This document shows, piece by piece, positions 44,541 to 53,501 of a stretch of DNA of 64,000 bases. Under the pieces are notes generated by a model. That model saw only the letters and a list, made by a program, of their open reading frames with translations. It was not told the origin of the DNA and ran no database searches. The position numbers and the translations under genes were made by a program. The stretch comes from Microbacterium esteraromaticum (GTDB lineage Bacteria; Actinomycetota; Actinomycetes; Actinomycetales; Microbacteriaceae): NCBI RefSeq assembly GCF_014084045.1, contig NZ_CP043732.1, forward strand, positions 620,001 to 684,000, given 5' to 3'. Position 1 is the stretch's first letter. Every line of letters starts with the position of its first letter.

Positions 44541-46483
44541 TCACGCTGCCCGACGACGACCGCACGCTCTCCCCCTACACCGGCTGGACCCGCGATCACT
44601 GGATCGCCGTGGCCGACGCGATACTCGACGGCGCAGCCAGGCACGCGAGCCCCTCGCAGTCGCTGATCCGCTATCCGGGCACGCCGGGGGGACTCGGCCG
44701 CGACATCGACCACCTCGAGGGCTTCACCCGCACGTTCATGCTCGCCGCATTCCGCATCGCCGGAGAACCAGAGGGCACTCAGCCGCTCGCCGAGCGATAC
44801 GCGCGGGGCATCGCCTCAGGCGTCGACCGGCACCATCCCGAGCGGTGGACGCGTCTCGACGAGCACCCTCAGGCGAAGGTCGAGGCGGCGGCGCTCGCCG
44901 TCGGCCTTCATCTCACCCGCGACACGGTCTGGGCACGACTGGACGAGCGCGCTCGCGAGCAGACCATCGACTATCTCTCCACCTCGATCGGCGCGCACTA
45001 CTGGCCGAACAACTGGGTGTGGTTCCGGATCATCGTGTCGCACCTCCTCGAGAGCGTCGGCGGCCCGTTCTCGCTCGAGGACCGCGCCGACGACTTCGCC
45101 CTGCTCGACTCGTTCGACCTGCCCGGTGGGTGGAGCGTCGACGGAGTCGGCCGCAACTTCGACCACTACTGCGGCTGGGCGCTGCCGTTCTACCCGATGA
45201 TCTGGGCGCAGCTCGTCGAGGGCGACCCGCAGTACGCAGAGCGCGTCGCGCGCTACCGCAGGCGGCTCGACGACTACCTCGATGACGCGCTGCACCTGAT
45301 CGGCGCAGACGGCGGGCCGCTGATCCAGGGCCGCAGCCTCACCTACCGCTTCGCCACCGCCGCCCCCGCGTGGGCAGCGGCCTTCCACGGCACCTCCCGG
45401 CACGACCCGGGTCTGCTGCGGCGCGCGGCGAGCGGGCAGGTGCGGCACTTCGTTGATCGCGGAGCTCCGGATGCCGACGGGATCCTCACTCTCGGATGGC
45501 ATGGCGAGTGGCGGCGAATCGCGCAGAACTACTCGGGTCTCGGTTCGCCCTACTGGGCGTCGAAAGGCATGCTCGGCATCGCCCTTCCCCCCGATCACGC
45601 CGCCTGGACGGCGCCGGAGCAACCGCTTCCGATCGACCGCGGGCCCTTCACCCGGGCGATCAGCGCACCGGGCTGGCTGGCGGCCGGAACCGCCGATGGC
45701 GTGGTGCGGATCGTGAATCACGGCACCGATCACCGCGTCGAGGGCACGACGCAACCCGATGCGGCCGTGTACGCCAAGTTCGGATACTCGACCGCGACCG
45801 CACCGACCCTCGACGCGGCGTCGGTCAGCGCTCCCCTCGACGGCACGGTCGCGCTGCTGCGCGAGGCGCTTCCCAGCCACCGTTCCGGTTTCATCGCAGG
45901 GCCGGTGCTCGCCCTGGATGAGTCCACGATCACCGGCTCGTCGCGGTCTCGCGCGCACTGGCCTGTCGACTTCTCGTTCGTCCCCGACCACGGCGTGAGC
46001 GACTACGAGGGCCGCACCCTGCTCGGGCCCGAGGTGGACACCGTGTCGGTCGTGCGCGGCGCCTGGGAGGTGCGCTTCGTGAGGGTGCACGGCGAGGGGC
46101 TCGAGCCGACCGACGTGCTGCGGATCGGCGGCTGGGCGCTCACCGCGCCGGATGCGACGGCGACGGGGGAGGCATGGGCGACGAGCGCCCGACTGGCCTC
46201 GCGGGTGGTCGCACTCGGTGGCACGGCCTCCCTGAGCTCCGGAGTGCGCGAACAGGACGACGTGACACCGCTCGAGGGCCGCACCGCGGTGCCGTGGATC
46301 ACGGTCGCGCCCTCAGCCGGGGAGTGGCATGTGTTCGGGATCCAGCTGGGCGAACCCGCCGCCGCCGGGCATCCGCCCACTGTGCTCGGCGACCTGATCA
46401 CCTGGCCGGACGGCGGCAGCACGGTCTTCGATCCGGCCTCCCCGCTCGAGACGACACCTCCCGCACGAGACCCGGCGCGCTGA
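44537..46483 (+). CDS. DUF2264 domain protein
   Basis: A 648-residue protein. The N-terminal part is the DUF2264 helical domain, which resembles alpha/alpha-barrel glycan enzymes: IGAHYWPNNWVWFRIIVSHL, GWSVDGVGRNFDHYCGWALPFYPMIW, GGPLIQGRSLTYRFA and NYSGLGSPYWASKG. A beta-rich C-terminal part (from about 380) follows. No signal peptide is evident, so it is probably cytoplasmic. It overlaps the dehydrogenase gene as ATGA. The family has been linked to uronate or polysaccharide breakdown; activity here is inferred. Confidence 0.82.
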   Translation: MITLPDDDRTLSPYTGWTRDHWIAVADAILDGAARHASPSQSLIRYPGTPGGLGRDIDHLEGFTRTFMLAAFRIAGEPEGTQPLAERYARGIASGVDRHHPERWTRLDEHPQAKVEAAALAVGLHLTRDTVWARLDERAREQTIDYLSTSIGAHYWPNNWVWFRIIVSHLLESVGGPFSLEDRADDFALLDSFDLPGGWSVDGVGRNFDHYCGWALPFYPMIWAQLVEGDPQYAERVARYRRRLDDYLDDALHLIGADGGPLIQGRSLTYRFATAAPAWAAAFHGTSRHDPGLLRRAASGQVRHFVDRGAPDADGILTLGWHGEWRRIAQNYSGLGSPYWASKGMLGIALPPDHAAWTAPEQPLPIDRGPFTRAISAPGWLAAGTADGVVRIVNHGTDHRVEGTTQPDAAVYAKFGYSTATAPTLDAASVSAPLDGTVALLREALPSHRSGFIAGPVLALDESTITGSSRSRAHWPVDFSFVPDHGVSDYEGRTLLGPEVDTVSVVRGAWEVRFVRVHGEGLEPTDVLRIGGWALTAPDATATGEAWATSARLASRVVALGGTASLSSGVREQDDVTPLEGRTAVPWITVAPSAGEWHVFGIQLGEPAAAGHPPTVLGDLITWPDGGSTVFDPASPLETTPPARDPAR

Positions 46484-46529
46484 CAGATCGCGCTCGCGCA
46501 TCCCGCGGACTCCGTGATGGAGTAGAGCC

Positions 46530-47558
46530 ATGCGCGCAGTCATCATGCACTCGCCCGGCGACGTCCGGGTGGAAGAGGTCCCCTTCCCTCAGCTCGTCGA
46601 GCCGACGGACGCGATCATCCGCGTCGACGCGGCCTGCATCTGCGGCTCCGATCTGTGGCCGTATCGCGGCATCTCGCCGCTGAAGCGACCCGTGCGAATG
46701 GGACACGAGTACATCGGCGTGGTCGAGCAGATCGGCGCCGAGGTGCGCGACATCGAGGTCGGCGACTTCGTGGTCGGCTCGTTCATGGCATCCGACAACA
46801 CCTGCGAGATCTGCCTGGCCGGGTATCAGTCGCGATGCATCCACGTCGTCGGCATGGGGTCGATCGGCACGCAGGCGGAGTACGCGCGGATCCCGTGGGC
46901 CGACGGCACGCTCGTGAAGGTCGCCGGCGAGATCACCCCCGAGCGACGGCGCAGCCTTCTCGCCGCGTCCGACGTGCTGGGCACAGGCTGGTTCGCGGCC
47001 GTCGCCGCCGAGGCGGGGCCCGGCAAGACGGTGGCGGTGGTGGGCGACGGGGCCGTCGGCCTGCTCGGCGTACTCGCCGCGTCGCGACTGGGTGCCGAGC
47101 GGATCATCGCGATGTCACGGCACGCCGACCGGCAGGCGCTCGCCCGCCGGTTCGGCGCGACCGACATCGTCGAGGAGCGAGGGGATGCCGGCGTCGCGGC
47201 GATCAGGGAGATGACCGGCGGGTACGGCGCGCACTCCACCATCGAGGCGGTCGGCACGCAGGAGGCGATGGAGCAGGCGATCCGCTCGACTCGCGCCGGC
47301 GGCCACGTCGGCTTCGTCGGGGTGTCGCACGACGTGAGCCTCGACGGCCGCGAGCTGTTCTACTCTGGCGTCCACCTGCACGGCGGACCCGCACCGGTGC
47401 GGCGCTTCCTGCCCGACCTCATCGACTCGATCATGAACGACGAGATCGACCCCGGCGCGGTGTTCGACGAGACGATCCCCTTCGACCGGGCCGCGGAGGG
47501 GTACCGCGCGATGGACGAGCGCCGTGCGATCAAGGTGATGCTGGAGCCCGCCGGATAG
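46530..47558 (+). CDS. zinc-dependent alcohol dehydrogenase, MDR superfamily
   Basis: A 342-residue NAD(P)-dependent alcohol dehydrogenase. The catalytic zinc block ICGSDLWPYRG and GHEYIGVV are present. The structural-zinc loop of four cysteines is reduced to two or three (DNTCEICLAGYQSRC). The Rossmann loop is VAVVGDGAVGLLG. The ATG at 46530 is 7 bases after GGAG, which lies in a small inverted repeat ACTCC-N5-GGAGT (46509-46523) that could mask it. It belongs to the carbohydrate cluster; the substrate is unknown. Confidence 0.87.
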   Translation: MRAVIMHSPGDVRVEEVPFPQLVEPTDAIIRVDAACICGSDLWPYRGISPLKRPVRMGHEYIGVVEQIGAEVRDIEVGDFVVGSFMASDNTCEICLAGYQSRCIHVVGMGSIGTQAEYARIPWADGTLVKVAGEITPERRRSLLAASDVLGTGWFAAVAAEAGPGKTVAVVGDGAVGLLGVLAASRLGAERIIAMSRHADRQALARRFGATDIVEERGDAGVAAIREMTGGYGAHSTIEAVGTQEAMEQAIRSTRAGGHVGFVGVSHDVSLDGRELFYSGVHLHGGPAPVRRFLPDLIDSIMNDEIDPGAVFDETIPFDRAAEGYRAMDERRAIKVMLEPAG

Positions 47559-47600
47559 GCTCGGAGCAGAGCGCCGCGGCGGCGCCGGGAAAGGATCACC

Positions 47601-48554
47601 GTGGACGCGGACTGCTCATGCGGGTGCGGAACTCCATCACGCAGCACGTTCGGCTCGATCCCGCTGCGCCCCGGAGCGACAGCACCCGCGGGTGCGGCAC
47701 AGCACGCGGTCGAGCAGGTGCTCGTACCCGCGGGCACCTTCGTGATGGGTGACTCGTCCGGCGACCGGAATCCCGGTGACGGCGAGCTTCCGCAGCATCC
47801 CGTGACGCTCGAGGCCTTCTCGATCGACGCGACGAGCGTCACCAACGACGCCTTCGCCCGCTTCGTCGACGCGACCGGCTACCAGACCGAGGCGGAGCTC
47901 TTCGGCTTCTCGGCCGTCTTCCACCTCGCCCTCGCCGCCGACGACGCCGACGTCATGGGTCGCCCGCCGGGGACCCCGTGGTGGCTCGGCGTCAAGGGCG
48001 CCGACTGGCGGCATCCGGGTGGACGGCGGTCGGGCATCGACGGTCAGGACGACCACCCCGTCGTGCACGTCAGCTGGAACGACGCACAGGCGTACTGCGA
48101 GTGGGCGGGGCGCCGTCTGCCCACGGAGGCCGAATGGGAGTACGCCGCCCGCGGCGGACTGGACCGCAGGAAGTACCCCTGGGGAGACGACGAGGTCGAC
48201 GCGGGCGGATGGCGTGCCAACATCTGGCAGGGCGACTTCCCCCGTGCCAACACGCTCGACGACGGCTGGCTGACGACGGCGCCCGTGCGCACATTCGAGC
48301 CGAACGGCTATGGCCTCTGGCAGATGGTCGGCAACGTCTGGGAGTGGACCTCCGACTGGTTCGACCCGCACTACTACCGGGATTCGCCCGCCGAGGCGCC
48401 CGCAGGGCCGGCCGGCGGACAGGCACGCGTCCTGCGCGGCGGCAGCTATCTGTGCCACATCTCGTACTGCAACCGCTACCGCAACTCGGCCCGCTCGCAG
48501 AACACGCCCGACTCATCGATGGGCAACGCGGGATTCCGCACCGTCGCGCTCTGA
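47601..48554 (+). CDS. formylglycine-generating enzyme (sulfatase-modifying factor family)
   Basis: A 317-residue FGE-sulfatase domain protein that oxidises a Cys in sulfatases to formylglycine. The domain runs from about residue 40 (LVPAGTFVMGDSSGD) with VHVSWNDAQAYCEWAGRRLP, GNVWEWTSDW and the C-terminal GGSYLCHISYCNRYRNSARS. The last contains the copper-binding active-site pair Cys285 and Cys290, so this looks like a true FGE. Four or so extra N-terminal cysteines (CSCGCG) are unusual. The GTG at 47601 has AAAGGA upstream. No sulfatase lies in the window. Confidence 0.9.
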   Translation: MDADCSCGCGTPSRSTFGSIPLRPGATAPAGAAQHAVEQVLVPAGTFVMGDSSGDRNPGDGELPQHPVTLEAFSIDATSVTNDAFARFVDATGYQTEAELFGFSAVFHLALAADDADVMGRPPGTPWWLGVKGADWRHPGGRRSGIDGQDDHPVVHVSWNDAQAYCEWAGRRLPTEAEWEYAARGGLDRRKYPWGDDEVDAGGWRANIWQGDFPRANTLDDGWLTTAPVRTFEPNGYGLWQMVGNVWEWTSDWFDPHYYRDSPAEAPAGPAGGQARVLRGGSYLCHISYCNRYRNSARSQNTPDSSMGNAGFRTVAL

Positions 48555-48587
48555 CCGCGCGCGGTCAGAGCCTCGTCGACGGATCAC

Positions 48588-48944
48588 TCATCCCGGCTGC
48601 GCGGAGAGCACCGCGATCAGCCCGAGCAGACCTGCGGATGCCACGCCGGCGGCGATCAGCATCAGCGCCAGCGCCCCGCCGACGCGCGGCTCGTGGCCGA
48701 GGGACCATCGGAGCATGAACGTGTGGTGACGCCGCCTCGACACGGCCCAGAGCACGGCGGCGAGCAGCAGCCCGACCATCCCGGGGATCACCCATCCGGC
48801 GCCGCCCAGCCAGTCGGGCAGCAGCCGCAGCGACACCAGAGAGCCGACCGCGACCGACAGCGCGGTGCGGCGCCACGACAGCGACGTGCGCTCCAGCTGC
48901 AGCCCGGGGTCGAACGGGCCGGTCCCTCGCTCGGGGTGGCTCAT
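48588..48944 (-). CDS. DUF202-like membrane protein (second of pair)
   Basis: A 118-residue protein with LQLERTSLSWRRTALSVAVG, the conserved ERT..SW.RTAL signature of DUF202, and three transmembrane segments (about residues 20-40, 48-68 and 88-112). The function is unknown. The ATG at 48944 overlaps the stop of the first DUF202 gene, so they form a two-gene operon and probably a complex. Confidence 0.82.
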   Translation of the reverse strand: MSHPERGTGPFDPGLQLERTSLSWRRTALSVAVGSLVSLRLLPDWLGGAGWVIPGMVGLLLAAVLWAVSRRRHHTFMLRWSLGHEPRVGGALALMLIAAGVASAGLLGLIAVLSAQPG

Positions 48945-49303
48945 CGCAGGATCGCGAGCAGCACCAGCACGCCGGCGGCGACGACGGCGACCGCCAGCAC
49001 CATCCCGGTGGGCGGATGCGGCAGCGGACGCCCCTCGCGCATCCGCTGCTCCACGCGCGCCCATTCGAACCAGGCGATCACCGGCAGCACGATCCCGGTG
49101 ATGATCAGCACGAGCGATGCGGCCAGACGCAGCGGTGCGTACAGGTCGAGGGCCAGCGCCTCCAGCGCCACGCCGCCCGCCATCAGAGCGAGCGCCGTGC
49201 GCGTCCAGGCCAGGAAAGTCCGCTCGTTGGCAAGCGAGAACCGCACATCCGGCTCGTCGCCCCGGCCGAACACGGCACGGGGGAATCTGCGGTCGGGGCT
49301 CAC
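48941..49303 (-). CDS. YidH-type DUF202 membrane protein (first of pair)
   Basis: A 120-residue protein with RFSLANERTFLAWTRTALAL, the full DUF202 signature, followed by three transmembrane segments (about residues 35-55, 60-82 and 98-118) and a cytoplasmic RVEQRMREGRPLP loop. It matches the YidH family. The GTG at 49303 lies 6 bases after TAGGCT (49310-49315, minus strand), a leaderless arrangement. No biochemical role is established. Confidence 0.85.
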   Translation of the reverse strand: MSPDRRFPRAVFGRGDEPDVRFSLANERTFLAWTRTALALMAGGVALEALALDLYAPLRLAASLVLIITGIVLPVIAWFEWARVEQRMREGRPLPHPPTGMVLAVAVVAAGVLVLLAILR

Positions 49304-49367
49304 GCGCTCAGCCTACCCGGGTGCCCGATCCGGTCGGTCGGCACGACCATCTGGAACCGGGTCGGCG

Positions 49368-50342
49368 TCAGGCGCTGGTGCGGGCGATGAGCGTCGGTGC
49401 CAGCAGCAGGTCGGTTGGCCGCTCGCCCTCGATCCACGCCACCAGTCGACCGACGGCCTGCTCGCCGAGAGCGTCGAAGTCCTGTCGCACAGTGGTCAGC
49501 GGCGGCTGGAACTGGGCCGCGTCGGCGATGTCGTCGAACCCGATCACCGCGACATCGTCAGGCACGCGGCGGCCAGACTCCGCGAGGGCGCGCAGCGCCC
49601 CGAGCGCCATCTGGTCGTTGGCGGCGAAGATCGCGGTGACGTCGGCCGCGGGCATCCGCCTGACGAGTTCGAATCCGGATGCACCGCTCCAGTCGCCCCG
49701 TGCGACGACGGGCGCCTCGATGCCTGCGGCGGCGAGCGCCTGACGCCAGCCGCGCTCGCGCTCGGCGGCGGCGAACGAGCCGGCGGGGCCTGCGACGTGG
49801 TGCACCGTGCGATGGCCGGCAGCCAGCAGCCGCTCCGTCGCCGAGCGGGCCCCGGCGGCGTGATCGGTGCCGACCACGGTGAAGCGCTCGTCTGGCGGGG
49901 AGTCGATGACCACGAGCCTCAGTCCCGCCGATGCCGCGTCGCGAGCCAGGGCGGTGGCCTCGTTCAGCACGATGGCGCCGTCGACGCCCTGATCGCGCAG
50001 TCGATCGAAGGCGTCGACGATGTCGGCGCCGGTGCCGAGGGTGAGGACGGTCAGCGCGTAGCCGCGGGATGCAGCCGACTCGGCGACGGCCTGCAGCATG
50101 CGGGAGTTGCCGACCGTCGCGAGCGTCTGCGCGACGAGACCAAGGGTCTGACTGCGGCCGGTGCGCAGCGCGCGGGCGGCGCGGTTCGGACGATAGCCGA
50201 GCTCGGCCATCGCCCTCTCGACGCGGGCGCGGGTCTCGGGGTCGACCTTGGGACTGTCGTTCGCGACGCGCGATACGGTCTGGCCCGACACCCCGGCGCG
50301 CTCGGCGACCATCGACATCGACACGCGCCTCGACTTGGGCAT
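49368..50342 (-). CDS. LacI-family regulator, divergent from galTK
   Basis: A 324-residue repressor. The HTH lies near residues 8-27 (SMVAERAGVSGQTVSRVAND), followed by the hinge and a ligand domain with TVLTLGTGADIVDAFDRL, AIFAANDQMALGALRAL and VAVIGFDDIADA. The ATG at 50342 is chosen because AGGAG lies at a proper distance. It is divergent from galT with 72 bp between starts and probably binds the palindrome at 50405-50424. The galactose link is by position. Confidence 0.88.
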   Translation of the reverse strand: MPKSRRVSMSMVAERAGVSGQTVSRVANDSPKVDPETRARVERAMAELGYRPNRAARALRTGRSQTLGLVAQTLATVGNSRMLQAVAESAASRGYALTVLTLGTGADIVDAFDRLRDQGVDGAIVLNEATALARDAASAGLRLVVIDSPPDERFTVVGTDHAAGARSATERLLAAGHRTVHHVAGPAGSFAAAERERGWRQALAAAGIEAPVVARGDWSGASGFELVRRMPAADVTAIFAANDQMALGALRALAESGRRVPDDVAVIGFDDIADAAQFQPPLTTVRQDFDALGEQAVGRLVAWIEGERPTDLLLAPTLIARTSA

Positions 50343-50378
50343 CCGATCTCCTGGTTTTTCGGTCACCTCTACGGAATG

Positions 50379-50408
50379 TTGACGTTATCACGGTTCGCGC
50401 GCTACCGT
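50379..50408 (+). promoter_or_regulatory. galT promoter
   Basis: TTGACG (50379-50384), an 18-base spacer and TACCGT (50403-50408) lie 6 bases before the galT GTG, indicating a leaderless transcript. Confidence 0.6.
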
Positions 50409-50424
50409 GTTTACGTGAACACGG
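50405..50424. promoter_or_regulatory. operator palindrome over the galT start
   Basis: CCGTGTT-TACGTG-AACACGG is a perfect 7+7 inverted repeat covering the end of the -10 box and the GTG start codon. A LacI-family protein bound here would block initiation of galTK. Confidence 0.7.
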
Positions 50425-51599
50425 CCGAATCCCCTGAGTTGCGAACCACCGAGCTCGGTGCGGGCGTCATCAAGCGCGAGACGCGCCTGGCCGACGGCCG
50501 TGAGCTGTTCTACTACGACGATCCCGGCACCGCCCTCGGCCCCGAACGGGCGGTCGACGGGCGCGTGCTCGATGAGCGGCCCGAGACGGCGACGATGCGG
50601 CAGGACATCCTCACCGGCGACTGGATCACGTTCGCCACCACGCGCCAGAACCGGGTCATGATGCCGGGCGCCGACGCCGACCCGCTGGCACCGCAGAGCC
50701 CGGCCAACCCGTCCGAGGTGCCGTCGCTCTACGACGTCGCCGTGTTCGAGAACCGCTCTCCCGCCTTCGGCCCCGCGCTCGCCGAGGCGATCGGCGGCGC
50801 GCCCGCGGCCAGGAACCCCACCCGCGGACTCGACGACCTCGCTGAGCTCGGCATCGGCCGCTCCCGCACGAGCGTCGGCCGCTGCGAGGTCGTCTGCTTC
50901 AGCCCCGACCATGAGGGATCGTTCGGCACCCAGACCCCCACCCGCGCCCGCACCGTCATCGAGGCCTGGGCCGACCGCACGGCCGCCCTGTCGGCCCTGC
51001 CTGGCATCCAGCAGGTGTTCCCGTTCGAGAACCGCGGCGAGGCGATCGGCGTCACCCTCCCCCACCCGCACGGGCAGATCTACTCCTACCCGTACATCAC
51101 CCCGCGCACGCAGAGGCTGCTCGAGAGCATCGACCGCACCGTGCCCGACCTGATGGCACGCGTGCTCGAATCCGAGCGCGCATCCGACCGCGTCGTGCTT
51201 CAGGGCGAGCACTGGACGGCCTTCGTGCCGTTCGCCGCCCGATGGCCGCTCGAGGTGCAGCTCATGCCGCACCGGCATGCACCCGACTTCGCCGCGCTGA
51301 CCGCCGACGAGCGCGACGAGCTCGCGCCGCTGTACCTGCGACTGCTGCGCGGGGTGGATGCGCTGTACTCGACCCCCACGCCGTACATCGCCGCGTGGCA
51401 CCAGGCCCCTGTGCATGCCGGTCGCGACACCGTGCGTCTGCGCCTGGAGCTGACGAGCCCTCGGCGCGCCGAGGAGAAGCTGAAGTTCCTCGCCGGATCC
51501 GAGGCGGCGATGGGCGGCTGGACGGCCGAGATCCTCCCCGAGGTCGCCGCGTCGCGGTTGCGCGACGCGATCGCGTCCGTCCCCGAGGCCACCGCATGA
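50415..51599 (+). CDS. galT: galactose-1-phosphate uridylyltransferase
   Basis: A 394-residue enzyme of the Leloir pathway, swapping UDP between glucose and galactose 1-phosphates. The catalytic HPHGQ is at residues 217-221, preceded by CFSPDHEGSF and VFPFENRGEAIGVT; the C-terminal region has MPHRHAPDFAAL and AWHQAPVHAG. The length is normal. The GTG at 50415 lies 6 bases after TACCGT (leaderless). The stop overlaps the galK start as ATGA. Confidence 0.94.
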   Translation: MNTAESPELRTTELGAGVIKRETRLADGRELFYYDDPGTALGPERAVDGRVLDERPETATMRQDILTGDWITFATTRQNRVMMPGADADPLAPQSPANPSEVPSLYDVAVFENRSPAFGPALAEAIGGAPAARNPTRGLDDLAELGIGRSRTSVGRCEVVCFSPDHEGSFGTQTPTRARTVIEAWADRTAALSALPGIQQVFPFENRGEAIGVTLPHPHGQIYSYPYITPRTQRLLESIDRTVPDLMARVLESERASDRVVLQGEHWTAFVPFAARWPLEVQLMPHRHAPDFAALTADERDELAPLYLRLLRGVDALYSTPTPYIAAWHQAPVHAGRDTVRLRLELTSPRRAEEKLKFLAGSEAAMGGWTAEILPEVAASRLRDAIASVPEATA

Positions 51600-52777
51600 G
51601 CGCTCTCGATGCAGCCCGCGCCCTGTTCGCCGAGCTGACCGGACGCGAGCCCGAAGGCGTGTGGTCGGCCCCTGGCCGGGTGAACCTGATCGGCGAGCAC
51701 ACCGACTACAACGAGGGATTCGTGCTTCCGTTCGCGATCCCGCACCGCACCTTCGCCGCCGCGCGAGTGCGCGACGACGACCGCATCCGGGTCGCGTCGA
51801 CCTTCGCGGACGAGCGGGTGGAGGTCGCGCTGACCGACCTCGACGCCCTGTTCCCGACCGCCCCCGGCGCGGAGCCGGCCGTGCCCGAGTGGTCGGCGTA
51901 CGTGCTCGGAGTCGCCTGGGCCCTCCTGGCGGCCGCGGGAGACGCCCCGGCCCGCGGCGTCGACATCGCCATCGCGTCCGATGTGCCGGTCGGTGCCGGG
52001 CTCTCGTCGTCGGCCGCGATCGAAGGCGCTGTGGCATCCGCCCTGAACGACCTCTGGCGGCTCGGCCTCGACCCGGTGGCCCTCGCCCAGGTCGGTCGCC
52101 GAGCCGAGAACGAGGCGGTCGGAGCTCCCACCGGGATCATGGACCAGATGGCGTCGATGCTCGGCCGTCCCGACGCCGCGACCTTCATCGACTGCCGCTC
52201 GCTCGCGACTGAGTCGGTGCCGACCGGGTTCACCGGCGAGGGACTCGAGGTGCTCGTGATCGACACGCAGGTGACGCACTCGCACTCCACCGGCGGCTAC
52301 CGCGAGCGCCGCGAGGCCTGCGAGCGCGGGGCGGCGCTGCTGGGGATCCGGTCGCTCCGCGACGCGAGCGAGGCCGACCTGCCGCGCGCGGCAGAGCTGA
52401 TGGACGACGTGACGTTGCGCCGTGTCCGGCACGTGATCACCGAGAATCAGCGGGTGCTCGACACCGTCCGCACGCTCGCCGAGCACGGGCCGCGCATGAT
52501 CGGAGACCTGCTGGTCGCCTCGCACGCCTCGATGCGCGACGACTTCGAGATCTCGGTCGCCGAGCTCGACCTGGCGGTCGAGACGGCCCTCGCGCAGGGC
52601 GCCATCGGCGCCCGCATGACGGGCGGCGGCTTCGGCGGCGCCGCGATCGCCCTGGTCGCCCATGACGATGTCGAGAAGGTGTCGGATGCCGTGGCGCGCG
52701 CCTTCGCGGATGCCGGCTTCGCCGCCCCGCACGTCTTCACCGTGCATCCCTCGGACGGTCCACGCCGCGACATCTGA
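51596..52777 (+). CDS. galK: galactokinase
   Basis: A 393-residue GHMP kinase that phosphorylates galactose at C1. The galactokinase signature GRVNLIGEHTDYN is at residues 27-39, the ATP loop GAGLSSSA at 133-140 and motif 3 GARMTGGGFGGAAIAL near residue 345. It is coupled to galT by a 4-bp overlap and should be under the same LacI-type operator. No galE or galactose transporter is adjacent. Confidence 0.95.
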   Translation: MSALDAARALFAELTGREPEGVWSAPGRVNLIGEHTDYNEGFVLPFAIPHRTFAAARVRDDDRIRVASTFADERVEVALTDLDALFPTAPGAEPAVPEWSAYVLGVAWALLAAAGDAPARGVDIAIASDVPVGAGLSSSAAIEGAVASALNDLWRLGLDPVALAQVGRRAENEAVGAPTGIMDQMASMLGRPDAATFIDCRSLATESVPTGFTGEGLEVLVIDTQVTHSHSTGGYRERREACERGAALLGIRSLRDASEADLPRAAELMDDVTLRRVRHVITENQRVLDTVRTLAEHGPRMIGDLLVASHASMRDDFEISVAELDLAVETALAQGAIGARMTGGGFGGAAIALVAHDDVEKVSDAVARAFADAGFAAPHVFTVHPSDGPRRDI

Positions 52778-52885
52778 CTCTCCTCAGCTCTCGGACACGG
52801 CAGAATCGGACGGATCGGAACCATCCGATCGCGAGCGAGCGCGCGCCGCCGCCACCCGCAGCGACGCCACCGAGAAGGAGCAGCC

Positions 52886-53395
52886 ATGGACATCCGCCCT
52901 GCGACCTCAGACGATGCCGGCGCAATCGCCGTCGTGCACGTTCGCGCATGGCAGCAGGCATACCGCGGACTGATGCCGCAGGCCGTGCTCGACGACCTCT
53001 CGATCGACGACCGCGAGGCCGGATGGGCGCGGATCCTCGCCGAACCCGACCGCCCCTCCCAGACGATCGTCGCCGAGCGCGACGGCGCGGTCGCCGGCTG
53101 GGCGAGCTTCGGCGCCGCGAGGGATGCCGAGGCGCCCGGGTCGGGTGAGCTCTGGGGCATCTACGCGCATCCGGATGCCTGGTCGACCGGCGTCGGCCAC
53201 GCGCTGATCACCGCTGTGGAGGATGTCCTGCGCTCAGACGGCCACGAGATCGCCTACCTCTGGGTGCTCGAGGGCAACGAGCGCGCCGCCGGGTTCTACG
53301 AACGCCACGGCTGGGCATCCGACGGCGCCCGCAAGGTCGACGAGCGCCCTGGCCTCGTGCTGCACGAGCTGCGGCACGTGAAGCGCCTGGACTGA
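52886..53395 (+). CDS. GNAT-family N-acetyltransferase
   Basis: A 169-residue acetyltransferase. The N-terminal IRPATSDDAGAIAVVHVRAW is the classic GNAT start, the acetyl-CoA loop lies at about residues 100-110 (STGVGHALI) and NERAAGFYERHGW is the C-terminal motif B. The acceptor is unknown; such genes often act on antibiotics, proteins or small amines. The ATG at 52886 has AAGGAG 7 bases upstream. It follows galK by 108 bp, probably as a separate unit, and converges on the ALDH gene. Confidence 0.85.
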   Translation: MDIRPATSDDAGAIAVVHVRAWQQAYRGLMPQAVLDDLSIDDREAGWARILAEPDRPSQTIVAERDGAVAGWASFGAARDAEAPGSGELWGIYAHPDAWSTGVGHALITAVEDVLRSDGHEIAYLWVLEGNERAAGFYERHGWASDGARKVDERPGLVLHELRHVKRLD

Positions 53396-53410
53396 CTGAC
53401 CCTGTCACCC

Positions 53411-53484
53411 TCGCCCCTGTTCAGCGCCGCCGCCCCTGCTCATTCACGCAGCTGAGCAGGGGCGACGACGGCCAACAGGGGCGA
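53411..53484. terminator. two-tier hairpin between convergent genes
   Basis: TCGCCCCTGTT (53411-53421) pairs with 53474-53484, and the inner CGCCCCTGCTCA (53431-53442) pairs with 53453-53464, giving an interrupted long hairpin. It sits between the GNAT gene and the ALDH gene, whose ends face each other, and probably terminates both. Confidence 0.65.
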
Positions 53485-53501
53485 GGACGACAGCAGACGG
53501 A

